A stretch of DNA of 64,000 nucleotides. It comes from Coprousia sp963931435 (GTDB lineage Bacteria; Actinomycetota; Coriobacteriia; Coriobacteriales; Coriobacteriaceae). The stretch lies in contig OZ007012.1 of NCBI GenBank assembly GCA_963931435.1, positions 868,001 to 932,000 of the forward strand, in the 5' to 3' direction. Made by a program: the position numbers and the translations under genes. Numbering within the stretch: position 1 is the stretch's first letter; each line of letters begins with the position of its first letter. This document shows positions 39,978-49,519 of this stretch, in pieces. The notes under the pieces are model-generated. The model had not been told where the DNA came from. It worked only from the letters and a program-made list of their open reading frames with translations, and made no database searches.

Positions 39978-42648
39978 TATTGTGACCACTTCCTAATCCT
40001 CTGTGGGTGGCGATGGCACGTTTTAGATGTGAAGCAGTTGCTATGGCGAGCAGTATGATTAACGACAACCCACTTATCATGATGCCTAGGCTTTGTCCCT
40101 TGAGATTATAGTGAAGTTCAATAGTATTTTCGCCGTCTTCGAGGGGGATTGACATGAGGCAGCTGTAAACCTGTTGGATGGGAGCTTGTTTGCCGTTTAC
40201 CGTCGCTGACCAACCGCTGTCGTACGGGATGGTGGTGACTAGTTCGTCTCCGTGAGCCGCTTCGCTAATTGTAATGATAGCTGAGCAATTTCCAAGCGTA
40301 ACCGCAGTGTTTCCTTTTTCACGTATTGCCGTGACGGCCGATTCCAACAGTTTGAGATCCAGATAATACAATTGAATATCGAGAACAGAGTTTAGCTCAT
40401 CTCTATCAAGAACTAACGTACGGCTGCCCTGTTCAGGAATGTGGAATACGCTTGGTGAAAGCCACTGCGAGTAGGCAAGTTCGTTCTCATCGATGGAGAT
40501 AGAACTTGGGCTCCACTGATCAGCTAAAAGGATATTGCCATATAGCGGGGAATCAAAGACGCTGGAGTCAAGTTGAATCGTTGTGACGACACGTCCGTCT
40601 TTGCTGATGGACGATTCCGTGTAGGCGACTGGCTTATATAACTCGACGTCTTCACCAACGAGGCTTGAAAAAAGCGCGTTCTGATAGACAAAGGGATTAG
40701 TTGATCCTTCGGCCGTCAGATCTTCATTTTGTCCTTCTGATATGAAGGCGAGCGGAAGTGCGTACGGGTTGAGATACACGCTCTTTCCATTCGCCCGAGG
40801 GAGATCAGGCAGGGGGATAAGGCCGGGTATTTCCTCTTCGAGCAATAGGTATTTGACCCCGAGCAAAGAATCTGCGGCAAGGATTGAATCGTTGGTGATG
40901 TAGAGGGTGTCACCGCAGGCACGATATCCAAGCTTGTCAAAAAAAGCGCGCTGTATATTAACTGGATCGGAGGTGTACGTTGATATAGATGGATAACCGT
41001 ATGCTAACCCCTCGTTGTAGTTTGCAGTAAGCTGACCTGCGTCAATGCGGAAGTTGGAATCTTGAGAGATGCGATAGGCGGTAGTATCCATCTTCTCAAT
41101 CGAAGAGATTTGAAGTTCTTGCTGCGAAACATATTGTGTCCTGGTCTCAACGTTATTAACAGAATAGATTTGCGCAAGAAGATAAGCATTATAGCCAAGC
41201 TCTACGCTAATTGTTGCAAGTAGGAGGATGTTGATTACAACGGTGGGCGCTCGGTGAACTTTCTTATGGTGAAATTGAGTCCCAGACAGGTACAGCAATG
41301 TCGATATGACGGCTGTGAAAAAAATAGTGACAACAAGCGATTCCATCGGAGTTTGGCTGCCTCGAAGGCAGACCAAGGTCATTGCCGCGATAAGAAACGG
41401 TGCGATGAAGACGGTGCTCTCATAGCGAGATCGGACGCCGCCCCTTCGCGGGGCTGCTTCGGGAGATGCAATTTCTGTCCCGGCAACTTCATAGTAGTGG
41501 GCTGCAACGGTGATGAATCCGAAGATGCAAATATAGCTATATCTGAACCAATAACTTGTTGCAGATTGGAAAAGCGAGAACAACGAAAACAGGGGCTGCC
41601 AATAACAGCTTAATACGAGAAAGGCGGAGAACGCGGTTAGCAAGATGCGCTCCCTGAGGGGAATCTCTCGACAGATTATCATGCTCAAGCCTCCAAGCAG
41701 AGCTACGCTGCCACAGAAAAATGATGCTTGCTCTGCTGAGGCAGTTGACCCAATTATGCTGCCCCGGAGAAACTTGAGGGGGTTGCCACTAAAGCCGAGC
41801 CAATCGATTGCCGTCCATCCTCCGGCGGCGCGTCCACTGAACATGGATATTGCTGCCGGTAGAAAGAGCGCCATAGATAAGCCGACCCCCAGCAGCATAG
41901 AGACTGCGAAAAGTGTTCCACATCGAAGAACATAGGAGACGTTAAGGTGCTGATCTGTCTTAATGCGAAGCATAACAAGTTCGATAAAAAACCAAACGAT
42001 TAGGAAGAGACAGTTGATAGCCCCAGAGTACCAATTGGCTACGATTGCGAAGCCAGCGGACAGCGACAGGGGAATGCTCAGTTTTTGATTTTGGATGAGT
42101 CGACTTGTGAAAAGTGCCATAACAGGGAGCATGTATATCCCGTCGAGCCACATTATGTTGCTCGCTTGGGCGATTGAGTATTGCATGAGGGAGTAGCTTA
42201 TCGCAAGGGTGACGGACAACAGCCCCTCAAGCTTCCCAAACCGCGTCGAAAGGAATAGCGAGGTAGTAAGGGAAGCGGCTATTAATTTCAGCATGACCAC
42301 GACGTTGAAAACGACATGAATCATGCTTTTTGGGACAAGGAGGAAAATGAGGTTGAAGGGGGATGCGAGGTAGTAGGCGAAGACCGCGATTGCCGTTCCG
42401 CCGAGGCCCTTCTCAAATGAATAAGCAATAGACGAAGAGCCACCTGCCACGTTTTGGAGATAGGCGAAAAAGTCATCGTATTGGATTTCGGCATCCATGC
42501 ATGCCAGTGTCTTCCTCGCAGTACCGAACGGTGCGATATCCGATATTTGAAAGACGATAATAAGAATAAATGCAGTAATAAGCGTAGAAAAAAATGCGCA
42601 AAGAATTTTTTTGCGTCTCGGAGTTATATCAGTCGAAAAAACGTCCAT
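39970..42648 (-). CDS. YfhO-family multi-pass membrane protein
   Basis: An 892-residue protein with 12 or more hydrophobic segments in the first ~480 residues and a large external C-terminal domain ending in one more helix. The N-terminus carries the YfhO hallmark: AEIQYDDFFAYLQNV, SYSFEKGLGGTAIAVFAYYLASPFNLI and LDGIYMLPVMALFTSRL. YfhO proteins are GT-C-like enzymes linked to glycosylation of lipoteichoic acid or surface glycan with polyprenyl-phosphate sugars. The GtrB/GtrA pair nearby could supply the donor (inference). Start at the ATG at 42648, with AGGAAGAAGG upstream. It is the first gene of the minus-strand operon. A second YfhO protein starts at 63345. Confidence 0.88.
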   Translation of the reverse strand: MDVFSTDITPRRKKILCAFFSTLITAFILIIVFQISDIAPFGTARKTLACMDAEIQYDDFFAYLQNVAGGSSSIAYSFEKGLGGTAIAVFAYYLASPFNLIFLLVPKSMIHVVFNVVVMLKLIAASLTTSLFLSTRFGKLEGLLSVTLAISYSLMQYSIAQASNIMWLDGIYMLPVMALFTSRLIQNQKLSIPLSLSAGFAIVANWYSGAINCLFLIVWFFIELVMLRIKTDQHLNVSYVLRCGTLFAVSMLLGVGLSMALFLPAAISMFSGRAAGGWTAIDWLGFSGNPLKFLRGSIIGSTASAEQASFFCGSVALLGGLSMIICREIPLRERILLTAFSAFLVLSCYWQPLFSLFSLFQSATSYWFRYSYICIFGFITVAAHYYEVAGTEIASPEAAPRRGGVRSRYESTVFIAPFLIAAMTLVCLRGSQTPMESLVVTIFFTAVISTLLYLSGTQFHHKKVHRAPTVVINILLLATISVELGYNAYLLAQIYSVNNVETRTQYVSQQELQISSIEKMDTTAYRISQDSNFRIDAGQLTANYNEGLAYGYPSISTYTSDPVNIQRAFFDKLGYRACGDTLYITNDSILAADSLLGVKYLLLEEEIPGLIPLPDLPRANGKSVYLNPYALPLAFISEGQNEDLTAEGSTNPFVYQNALFSSLVGEDVELYKPVAYTESSISKDGRVVTTIQLDSSVFDSPLYGNILLADQWSPSSISIDENELAYSQWLSPSVFHIPEQGSRTLVLDRDELNSVLDIQLYYLDLKLLESAVTAIREKGNTAVTLGNCSAIITISEAAHGDELVTTIPYDSGWSATVNGKQAPIQQVYSCLMSIPLEDGENTIELHYNLKGQSLGIMISGLSLIILLAIATASHLKRAIATHRGLGSGHNNA

Positions 42649-42884
42649 GCCTTCTTCCTGCCATCGTGGGTGATGCTGCATTCTTTTGACTTGTGAAGTA
42701 ACTATATAATAAATTTGGCTGTCTGGATGATGCGAAGCTTTGAGCGATGGATATCATTCGAGGTGGCGATTTTGGTGGGGCATTCACGTCGTAGCCTCTT
42801 TGAGCTGTTGATATTTAGCTATACTGCAAATGTGGGGTTGATCGTGAGGCTGCAGGTACTTTTGAGGGATTGGGGAATCCAGAA

Positions 42885-44888
42885 ATGTACCATAAACGAT
42901 TGCTGGCATTGAAAGCGCCCGGTTCCATTCGCAGAATGCTGCTTATGTTGATGGTGGGGATGCTTGCCTGCTTGTCGCTGGGGACGCCAGTCTTTGCCGA
43001 CGAAGTCGCTAGCCAGCGGATTTCCGTCGACCTGTCTTTATACGGTATATCTGGAGTTCATGTTGATAGTTCAACTGTTAAGCCCTCTGGTATGGATGCC
43101 TCTACGGATTTCGGCGTTCCGGCTACTGACTCCGAGGCGCCCGGTATAAGCGCGTTTTCTCTTCAAGAGCGTGGTAGCTCGGGCGTGCTGCCTCTCGTTG
43201 ATAACTTTTTGTTCCATCAATCCGAGGCTCGCTCGATGCTATCCATGGTTAACGAACTTCGATCTCTAAAGGGTGTCTCGGCCCTTGCGTGGAATGCCGA
43301 TCTGGAAGCAACCGCCATGCAACGTGCTGCTGAGATAGTTTATTATTTTGATGCGAGCCATAATCGGCCCGACGGTAGCTCCTGTTTCACAGCGTATCCG
43401 TCTTGGGTAACAGCTGCGGGTGAGAATATCGCGAAGGGCGCTCTGAACGCCACGAGCGCCTTTGACGGCTGGGTGAAATCTCCTGGACATTACGCCAACA
43501 TGATTGATGCTTCGTACGATTCCATCGGTATCGCCTGTGTCGAGTACTACGGTCAAATGTATTGGGTTCAGGCATTTGGCGGTGGTGGAACTGGGGGTGC
43601 TGCGGGTACCGCGCTTGACGGATATTCGTACGTGGTATTTTGCGTGCCCGACAGTTTTGCCCGGAACGTGACGTACGATGGCTTTACGAGGAACATCGGC
43701 GTATCCAACGAAGCTGACCTTCCCACAGTTACGGTAGTCGTGTCTGGTTCGTATAATCCGAAGCAGGCATTGAGTGGCTCTGTTGGTTACGCGTCTGATA
43801 TGTTTTCTTGGGATACTGGTGCGCCCAGCGTCGTGAGCGTATCTGTTGATGAGGATATGATGCCCCATGCCATTGGCGTGGATATTGGCAGCACTACCTT
43901 ACAGGGAACCTTGTTGACATCCAATCGCGTGGCGGCGAACGTTCCCGTTCGCGTGGGTAAGGCAAGACGCTTGGACGGGGAGATCCGTTACGATACCATG
44001 GCGAGTATCGTAAAGGAATCGTTCACCTCGTCTTCGTGGGCGATTGTGACCTCTGGCGACACATGGCCTGATTCTCTCGCGGCAGCTGGTCTGGCTGGCT
44101 CATACGAAGCCCCGATTATCATTACGGATAAGGGCGCGCTGTCTGCTCAAGCTGAGCAAGAGCTTATTCGCCTCGGCGTTTCTCACGTATTCGTGGTGGG
44201 TGGGCCAGAAGCCGTTTCTCAGCAGGTGGAGAATCAAATCAAGAATATCGTTGGCGCAAACGGCGTTAAGCGCGTTGCCGGTGACACACGTTTATCCACG
44301 TCGGTCGCGGTTGCGCGTGAGATTTACGCGCATGAGGGAAGTACTGCATCTAAGACGGTAGTCCTGGCATCATCACAAACCTTCGCTGACGGACTGTCGT
44401 GCTCTCCCTATGCTTACGCCCAGTCGTGTCCGATTCTTCTGGTTGATCCCGACAGGCTTACGAGTGAAGCGATTTCGGTGATTCGCAGCGCCGGAGTTAA
44501 TCGAGTGATCATTATGGGCGGTACGGCCGCGATTAATTCTTCGGTGGAGACTCAGCTAAATGCGGCTGGTTTCCACGCCATTGAGCGTTACGGCGGGGAT
44601 ACTCGCTACGAGACTACGATTGCGTTTGCTGATTTTGCCTGCCATTCCGGTGTCCTGAGCACCAACAACATCACTTGGGCCCTTGGGGAGAATTTTCCTG
44701 ACGCGCTTACTGGTGGCGCTCTTGCTGGAAAGAACCGTTCGGTGTTGATTCTGACTGATGGCAAATCGGTCTACTCACCGACGCTCCAGTACGCTAAGGG
44801 CAAGACGGTACAACAGGGGTATGTTCTAGGTGGCGTGAACGCCATCTCCAATGAAGTGATGGGTGGCATCTTCAACGCCTTGCAGTAA
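42885..44888 (+). CDS. Secreted CAP-domain protein anchored by CWB2 repeats
   Basis: A 667-residue exported wall protein. The signal peptide (1-38) ends TPVFA-DE. The CAP/SCP domain (about 105-235) has MLSMVNELRSLKGV, LEATAMQRAAEIVYYFDASHNRPD, GENIAKGAL and YANMIDASYDSIGIACVEY. The C-terminus (about 365-667) holds three cell-wall-binding type 2 repeats, seen as ATSGD..DSLAAAGLAG, FVVGGPEAVS, RVAGDTRLSTSVAVA, VIIMGGTAAI and RYGGDTRYETT. CWB2 modules bind an anionic secondary wall polymer. The ATG at 42885 is preferred; a TTG at 42870 would add five residues. Its CWB2 part is AT-richer and diverged from the identical cassettes found at 46.4 and 49.7 kb. Confidence 0.92.
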   Translation: MYHKRLLALKAPGSIRRMLLMLMVGMLACLSLGTPVFADEVASQRISVDLSLYGISGVHVDSSTVKPSGMDASTDFGVPATDSEAPGISAFSLQERGSSGVLPLVDNFLFHQSEARSMLSMVNELRSLKGVSALAWNADLEATAMQRAAEIVYYFDASHNRPDGSSCFTAYPSWVTAAGENIAKGALNATSAFDGWVKSPGHYANMIDASYDSIGIACVEYYGQMYWVQAFGGGGTGGAAGTALDGYSYVVFCVPDSFARNVTYDGFTRNIGVSNEADLPTVTVVVSGSYNPKQALSGSVGYASDMFSWDTGAPSVVSVSVDEDMMPHAIGVDIGSTTLQGTLLTSNRVAANVPVRVGKARRLDGEIRYDTMASIVKESFTSSSWAIVTSGDTWPDSLAAAGLAGSYEAPIIITDKGALSAQAEQELIRLGVSHVFVVGGPEAVSQQVENQIKNIVGANGVKRVAGDTRLSTSVAVAREIYAHEGSTASKTVVLASSQTFADGLSCSPYAYAQSCPILLVDPDRLTSEAISVIRSAGVNRVIIMGGTAAINSSVETQLNAAGFHAIERYGGDTRYETTIAFADFACHSGVLSTNNITWALGENFPDALTGGALAGKNRSVLILTDGKSVYSPTLQYAKGKTVQQGYVLGGVNAISNEVMGGIFNALQ

Positions 44889-45024
44889 TCGGGATCGTTT
44901 CTTACTTGCAGGGGCGCTGCTAACGAATTGTTCCGATGTGTGGCTTTGGCTTTAGGCTATTATTCTGTGCGCTCGCTGGTTGTTTCGCTGCAATTAATCT
45001 GGTCTTTGCTAATGAGGTGGTTGA

Positions 45025-46203
45025 ATGAACATCGCTGTTGCGGGGTTGGGGTATGTCGGTCTGTCACTTGCCTGTCTTCTGGCTCGCGATCATGATGTCG
45101 TTGCGGTCGATATTAACCCGCGTAGGGTGGATGAAGTAAATAGCGGCCTGTCTCCGTTGGTGGACAACGAGATTTCATTAGCCCTAGCATCTGGGCACCT
45201 ACATATCCGCGCTACGCTGGATGCTAAATCTGCGTATCATGACGCAGAGCTTGTCATCATAGCTACACCCACCAACTACGATGAAGACACCCATTCGTTC
45301 GACACCTCCTCGATAGAGAAGGTGCTTGATCTTGTTGATGCCTCTGGCTCTCGCGCTTTGGTCGTTATTAAATCGACGATTCCCGTCGGTTACACCGAGC
45401 GTGTTGTGCAAAGGTATTCTGGACGCACCATCCTATTCTCTCCTGAGTTTTTGCGGGAGGGTCACGCGCTGTATGACAATCTGCATCCTTCTCGTATTGT
45501 GGTCGGACTGGTCGACGAGAAGGATCGGGGGCGAGCCGAGCGGTTCGCATCTTTGCTCGAGGAAGCGGCGGAGTCCCCGTCCGTGAACACGTTGATTGTG
45601 GGATCGACGGAAGCGGAGTCTATCAAATTATTCGCCAATACCTACCTCGCTTTGCGCGTCTCCTTTTTCAATGAGCTCGATACATATGCTGAGCTACGAG
45701 GGCTGTCTTCTCGCGATATTATCGCGGGAGTTTGCCTAGACCCGCGCATTGGGGATTTTTATAATAATCCGTCTTTTGGCTACGGCGGTTACTGCCTGCC
45801 CAAGGATTCTAAGCAGCTGTTGGCGAACTTTGATGGGGTTCCACAAACGATTATCCGGGCAATTGTCGAATCAAATGATACACGTATGGACCATATCGCT
45901 CGGCAGGTTATACAGAAGCAGCCGGGCAGGGTTGGTATATATCGCTTGGCCATGAAGCAAGGGTCTGATAATTATCGACAAAGCTCGATTATTGGCGTGA
46001 TGGAGCGCTTAAGGGATGCTGGAATCGATGTCGTCATCTACGATCCGGCGCTGTCAGCCCTAATCTTTGAAGGGATACCGGTGATAAAAGATTTCGATGA
46101 CTTTATCTCGGAGTGTGACGTTATCCTCGCTAATCGATGGGATGATGTTTTGCAGCCAGTTAAGCGTAAGGTATATACAAGGGATCTCTGGAATACCGAT
46201 TAG
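45025..46203 (+). CDS. ugd: UDP-glucose/GDP-mannose 6-dehydrogenase family (UDP-glucose 6-dehydrogenase)
   Basis: Makes UDP-glucuronate (or a related UDP-uronate) by two-step NAD-dependent oxidation. The Rossmann start is MNIAVAGLGYVGLSLA. Then follow VIIATPTNYDEDTHSFD, STIPVGYTER, SPEFLREGHALYDNLHPSRIVVG and the active-site loop FGYGGYCLPKDSKQL with catalytic Cys257. At 392 residues it is of the shorter type. The ATG has GAGGTGG upstream. It lies between two CWB2 wall-protein genes, so an acidic sugar in the wall polymer is suggested. That would fit CWB2 proteins binding an anionic polymer, but this is inference. Confidence 0.93.
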   Translation: MNIAVAGLGYVGLSLACLLARDHDVVAVDINPRRVDEVNSGLSPLVDNEISLALASGHLHIRATLDAKSAYHDAELVIIATPTNYDEDTHSFDTSSIEKVLDLVDASGSRALVVIKSTIPVGYTERVVQRYSGRTILFSPEFLREGHALYDNLHPSRIVVGLVDEKDRGRAERFASLLEEAAESPSVNTLIVGSTEAESIKLFANTYLALRVSFFNELDTYAELRGLSSRDIIAGVCLDPRIGDFYNNPSFGYGGYCLPKDSKQLLANFDGVPQTIIRAIVESNDTRMDHIARQVIQKQPGRVGIYRLAMKQGSDNYRQSSIIGVMERLRDAGIDVVIYDPALSALIFEGIPVIKDFDDFISECDVILANRWDDVLQPVKRKVYTRDLWNTD

Positions 46204-46447
46204 AGCAAGGAAGATTACATGTGGGTGAGCAGACTGAAGTGGGCAACGATGGCCCTTGCGTTCGTGATGGTGGTTGGCATGTTGCCAACCACGGCATTTG
46301 CTACGGTCGAGGGCGATCAAACGCTTCCAACCGAGGCGGAGATCGCCCAAGCGATACGAGATGGACTGATTAATTCCGTCGACGATCAGAACCAGGCAGT
46401 TTCGTTGTATTCAACTGGGATTCGAAAGGCAGATGTGCGCGAGCGCA

Positions 46448-47316
46448 TCGTCTCCTTCTCCGGCTCCAACCGCCTGGAGACCGCCGCCATGGAGGCCCTC
46501 CACGGGCGGGAGTCCTCGGAGTGGGTTGTCGTCGTGGGATCGGACGGCTGGCCCGACGCCCTCTCCGCCTCCGGGCTGGCCGGTGCCCTGTCCGCCCCCA
46601 TCCTTCTGACCGATGCGGGCGCCCTCTCCGACGAGGCTGCCGGTGCGATCTCAGAGCTCGGTGCGGCGCGCGCCGTCGTCGTCGGCGGCGAGAGCGCCGT
46701 CTCCGCTTCGGCCGTCGCGGGCCTCGAGGCCGCCGGCCTCGAGGTCGACCGCGTCGCCGGCGCCGACCGTTACGAGACCCAGCGTTCCGTCTTCGCCTAC
46801 GGGCGCGAGCGCGGCCTGTGGGGGTCGTCCTACGTCCTCGCCGCGTCCGGCGAGAACTTCGCCGACGCCCTGTCCCTCGCGCCGGTGGCCTACGCCGAGA
46901 AGGCCCCTGTCTTCCTCGTCGGGGCCGACGGCGACTTCTCCGCCGCGCAGTACGGCGACCTGAGGCTGTGCGCCTCCGCGCCCGCCGGCACGGCGCTCGC
47001 AGCGGGCGGCGAGGCGGTCATGTCCGAGCGGGCGCTCGGGGCGCTCCGCGTCGTCGCGGGCGAGGTCGTCCGGCTCGCGGGGGAGAACCGCTACGAGACG
47101 AGCGCCGAGGTCGCCGCCTGGGCCGTGTCTCGCGGCGTCCTCTCCTGGGACGGCGTCGCGCTCGCCTCTGGCGAGTCCCCCTACGACGCGCTGGCCGGGT
47201 CGGCCGTCCAGGGCTCCGGGCGCTCGGTGCTCCTGCTCGCCTCCGACACGTCGGGGGCGGCCTCGGTGCTTGCCGCCCACCGCCAGTCAATATCGCAGGT
47301 CAAGTTCTTCGGCGGT
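46448..47316. repeat. CWB2 cassette copy 1 (869 bp, matches 49743-50611)
   Basis: From TCGTCTCCTTCTCC to TTCTTCGGCGGT this segment appears identical base for base to 49743-50611; every stretch I compared matched, and all reading frames translate alike. It is very GC-rich, whereas the DNA directly before and after it in the same gene is clearly AT-richer. It encodes the complete wall-binding module. Homology ends abruptly at both edges. Confidence 0.9.
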
Positions 47317-47857
47317 AAAGCCGCTGTCTCTATGACCGTTCGCATGGAAATTTGCGATGCGCTTGATTTTAACTACGATAATCTCGCTGGGCTTAAGGTC
47401 TATGTTGACGCTGGTCATGGGTGGGGCGACAATGGAAACAGCTCGGTGTTCGATCCCGGCGCGATAGGTTCCGGTTATCGTGAAGCTGACTTGACCGCTG
47501 AGCTTGCTCATAAAGTTGCTGATTGTTTGCGTAGCTATGGCGTCGAGGTGTATGTCAACGATGACGGAGGCTACTACCGCTATCGACATGCAGAAGCTGT
47601 CGCCCTTGGATGCGATATACTCGTTTCATTGCATTTCAACTCGGGCGGCGGGCATGGAACGGAGTCGTATATTCATAGCGCAAACGCTTCTCCACGTTCA
47701 TCCCTGCTGCAGAACGTTGTACACCCAAGACTTGTCGCGGGGACGGGACTCTTTGACCGAGGAAGGCATAGTGAGGATTTTGGGCTCTTCGGTGGTTTCT
47801 GTGGGAGAGATTCCGGCATAGGCCCAGCTCAGCGGGCGAAAACAACGATCTGGAACT

Positions 47858-47883
47858 GAAACGGCCCCGGGAGGGGCCGTTTC
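47858..47883 (+). terminator. Hairpin upstream of the ISL3 transposase (copy 1)
   Basis: GAAACGGCCCC and GGGGCCGTTTC form a perfect 11-bp stem with a 4-base loop. It sits between the IS left end and the transposase start, where it would block read-through from the interrupted host gene. The same hairpin is in copy 2. Confidence 0.75.
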
Positions 47884-47940
47884 CGCGTCATCCGCCTATG
47901 ATTGCTAAGCCAAATTCAGACAACCGAAGAGGTGTGACGC

Positions 47941-49314
47941 ATGAAGAGTCTACTACTTCTCGCCCTCGGTCTGGCCCGCACGGTCGTCCTGGGCGCGCGC
48001 ATCGAGGCCGAGCGCATCGTCGTGAGCGTCCGGCCCTACAAGCGCGAGCAGCGCCGCTGCCCCGTATGCGGCAGGGCCTGCGACTTCTACGACATGGCGA
48101 ACCGCGGGGCCCCCAGGCTGTGGAGGGCGATGGACCTGGCGCGCTCGGCCTGCTACCTGGAGTACGCGCCCTGCAGGGTGCGCTGCCCGGAGCACGGCGT
48201 GCGCACCGAGGCCGTCCCCTGGGCGCGGCACGGGGCGCGCTTCACGCGCGACTTCGAGGACTGGGTGGCGTGGCTGGCGGTCCGCTGCACCGCCTCGGCG
48301 GTCTCCGAGCTCGCCCGCGTCGAGTGGCACAGCGTGGGCGGCGTGTGCAGGCGCGTCTACGCCGAGCTGGAGGCCGCGCGCGGCGCCTCGAGGTTCGACG
48401 GCGTGCGCCGCATCGGCATCGACGAGACGTCGTACAAGAAGGGCCACAAGTACGTCACGGTGGTCGTCGACCACGACCGCGGCTGCCTCATCTGGGCGCA
48501 CGAGGGCACCGGCAAGGACGTGCTCAACCTGTTCCTCGACGAGCTCACGCGCGAGCAGAGGCGCGCCATAGAGGTGGTGACCGCCGACGGCGCGAGGTGG
48601 ATAAGGCAGCTGGTCAAGCGCCGCTGCCCCAACGCGAGGTGGGTCATGGACCCCTTCCACGTGGTCCAGTGGATGAACGACGCGCTCGACGCCGTGCGCT
48701 GCGAGGAGTGGAACGCCGCCAGGGCCGCCGCCAGGGCCGCCAGGCCCAGGCCCGAGGGCAAGCGCGGCAGGCCTGCCAAAGGCGAGCTGCCGCCCGAGGA
48801 GGTCAGGGCGCTCGAGGAGGAGGCGGCCTCCATCAAGGGCAGCCGCTACGCGCTCGTGAAGAACCCCGAGGACCTCACCGACGGCCAGAGGGCGAGGCTC
48901 GAGGCGCTCAAGAAGAGGGCCGGCTCGCGGCTGGTCAGGGCCTGGGAGCTCAAGGAGGACCTGCGGGCCGTCTTCCGGGCAGCCGACGGCTCCGAGGCCG
49001 CCGAGCTGCTCGACGACTGGATGCACAGGGCCGCCTACTGCAAGATCGCCAAGGTCGTCGCCGTGGAGAAGAAGGTGCGCCGCCGGCGCGACGACATCAT
49101 CGCCGCAGTCGAGCTCGGCATCAGCAACGGGCGCGTAGAGGCCATCAACAACAAGATCAAGGTGGCGGTGAGGATGGGCTACGGCTTCCGCAACACCGAC
49201 AACCTCGTGGCCCTGCTCATGCTCAGGTGCGGCGACTGCCAGCCCCAGCTCCCGGGTCGCCCGGTGAAGGCGAGGAAGAAGGGCGTGAAGGGAGCGAAGA
49301 GCGTTGCTGCCTAG
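47941..49314 (+). CDS. ISL3-family transposase (copy 1)
   Basis: A 457-residue transposase. The N-terminal zinc-ribbon reads RRCPVCGRACDFYD with further Cys at RVRCPEHG. The DDE core has RIGIDETSYKKGHKYVTVVVDH (first Asp), VVTADGARWI (second Asp), VMDPFHVVQWMN, and VEAINNKIKVAVRMGYGF (Glu), all hallmark ISL3 motifs. Lysine/arginine-rich C-terminus. It differs from copy 2 by a single Ala-to-Thr change in the last motif (about 49164). It looks intact and probably functional. Confidence 0.95.
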   Translation: MKSLLLLALGLARTVVLGARIEAERIVVSVRPYKREQRRCPVCGRACDFYDMANRGAPRLWRAMDLARSACYLEYAPCRVRCPEHGVRTEAVPWARHGARFTRDFEDWVAWLAVRCTASAVSELARVEWHSVGGVCRRVYAELEAARGASRFDGVRRIGIDETSYKKGHKYVTVVVDHDRGCLIWAHEGTGKDVLNLFLDELTREQRRAIEVVTADGARWIRQLVKRRCPNARWVMDPFHVVQWMNDALDAVRCEEWNAARAAARAARPRPEGKRGRPAKGELPPEEVRALEEEAASIKGSRYALVKNPEDLTDGQRARLEALKKRAGSRLVRAWELKEDLRAVFRAADGSEAAELLDDWMHRAAYCKIAKVVAVEKKVRRRRDDIIAAVELGISNGRVEAINNKIKVAVRMGYGFRNTDNLVALLMLRCGDCQPQLPGRPVKARKKGVKGAKSVAA

Positions 49315-49519
49315 GCTAGCCCCTTGTCACACAAACTACCGAAGCCTCGGATTTTGCCGTGTGTGGCGGCCCGTTGCCGGCGACCTTACTAGAGATTTGC
49401 TTTATCGATAACTCAAATGACATGGCACAGTATCAGGCTAGGAAAGATGATGTTGCTCAGCAGATTGCTGCGGGCATCGTAACCCATTCGTAGCCATTAG
49501 ACTGCGGAGATAGGGATTT

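Larger units (their letters stand above)
47783..49348 (+). mobile_element. ISL3-family element, copy 1
   Basis: Length is 1566 bp. The ends are imperfect inverted repeats (left GGCTCTTCGGTGGTTTCTGTG; right, complemented, GAGGCTTCGGTAGTTTGTGTG). GGATTTTG flanks it at 47775-47782 and 49349-49356, the 8-bp duplication typical of ISL3. It carries one transposase gene and a strong hairpin before it. A second copy of the same length lies inverted at 52006-53571. Confidence 0.93.
46219..49493 (+). pseudogene. CWB2-anchored N-acetylmuramoyl-L-alanine amidase, split by an ISL3-like element
   Basis: The left part (46219-47782) has a signal peptide (1-~29), three CWB2 repeats (about 75-365) and an Amidase_3 domain beginning LKVYVDAGHGWGD (zinc His), with GYREADLTAELAHKVAD and SLHFNSGGGHGTESYIHS. 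It ends inside ..GRHSEDF. The right part (49357-49493) is ..AVCGGPLPATLLEICFIDN and a short helical tail. Removing 47783-49348 and one copy of the 8-bp repeat GGATTTTG restores an open frame of 566 codons, with SEDFAVCGGPLPATLLEICF intact. As it stands, the protein would lose the end of its catalytic domain, including the LPATLLEICFIDN helix with a conserved Glu. AAGGAAG precedes the ATG. Confidence 0.92.

Noticed and set aside
47953..49026. A 357-codon antisense frame inside both ISL3 copies
   Set aside because: It is antisense to the transposase, is present only because the DNA is GC-rich, and appears twice because the IS does.
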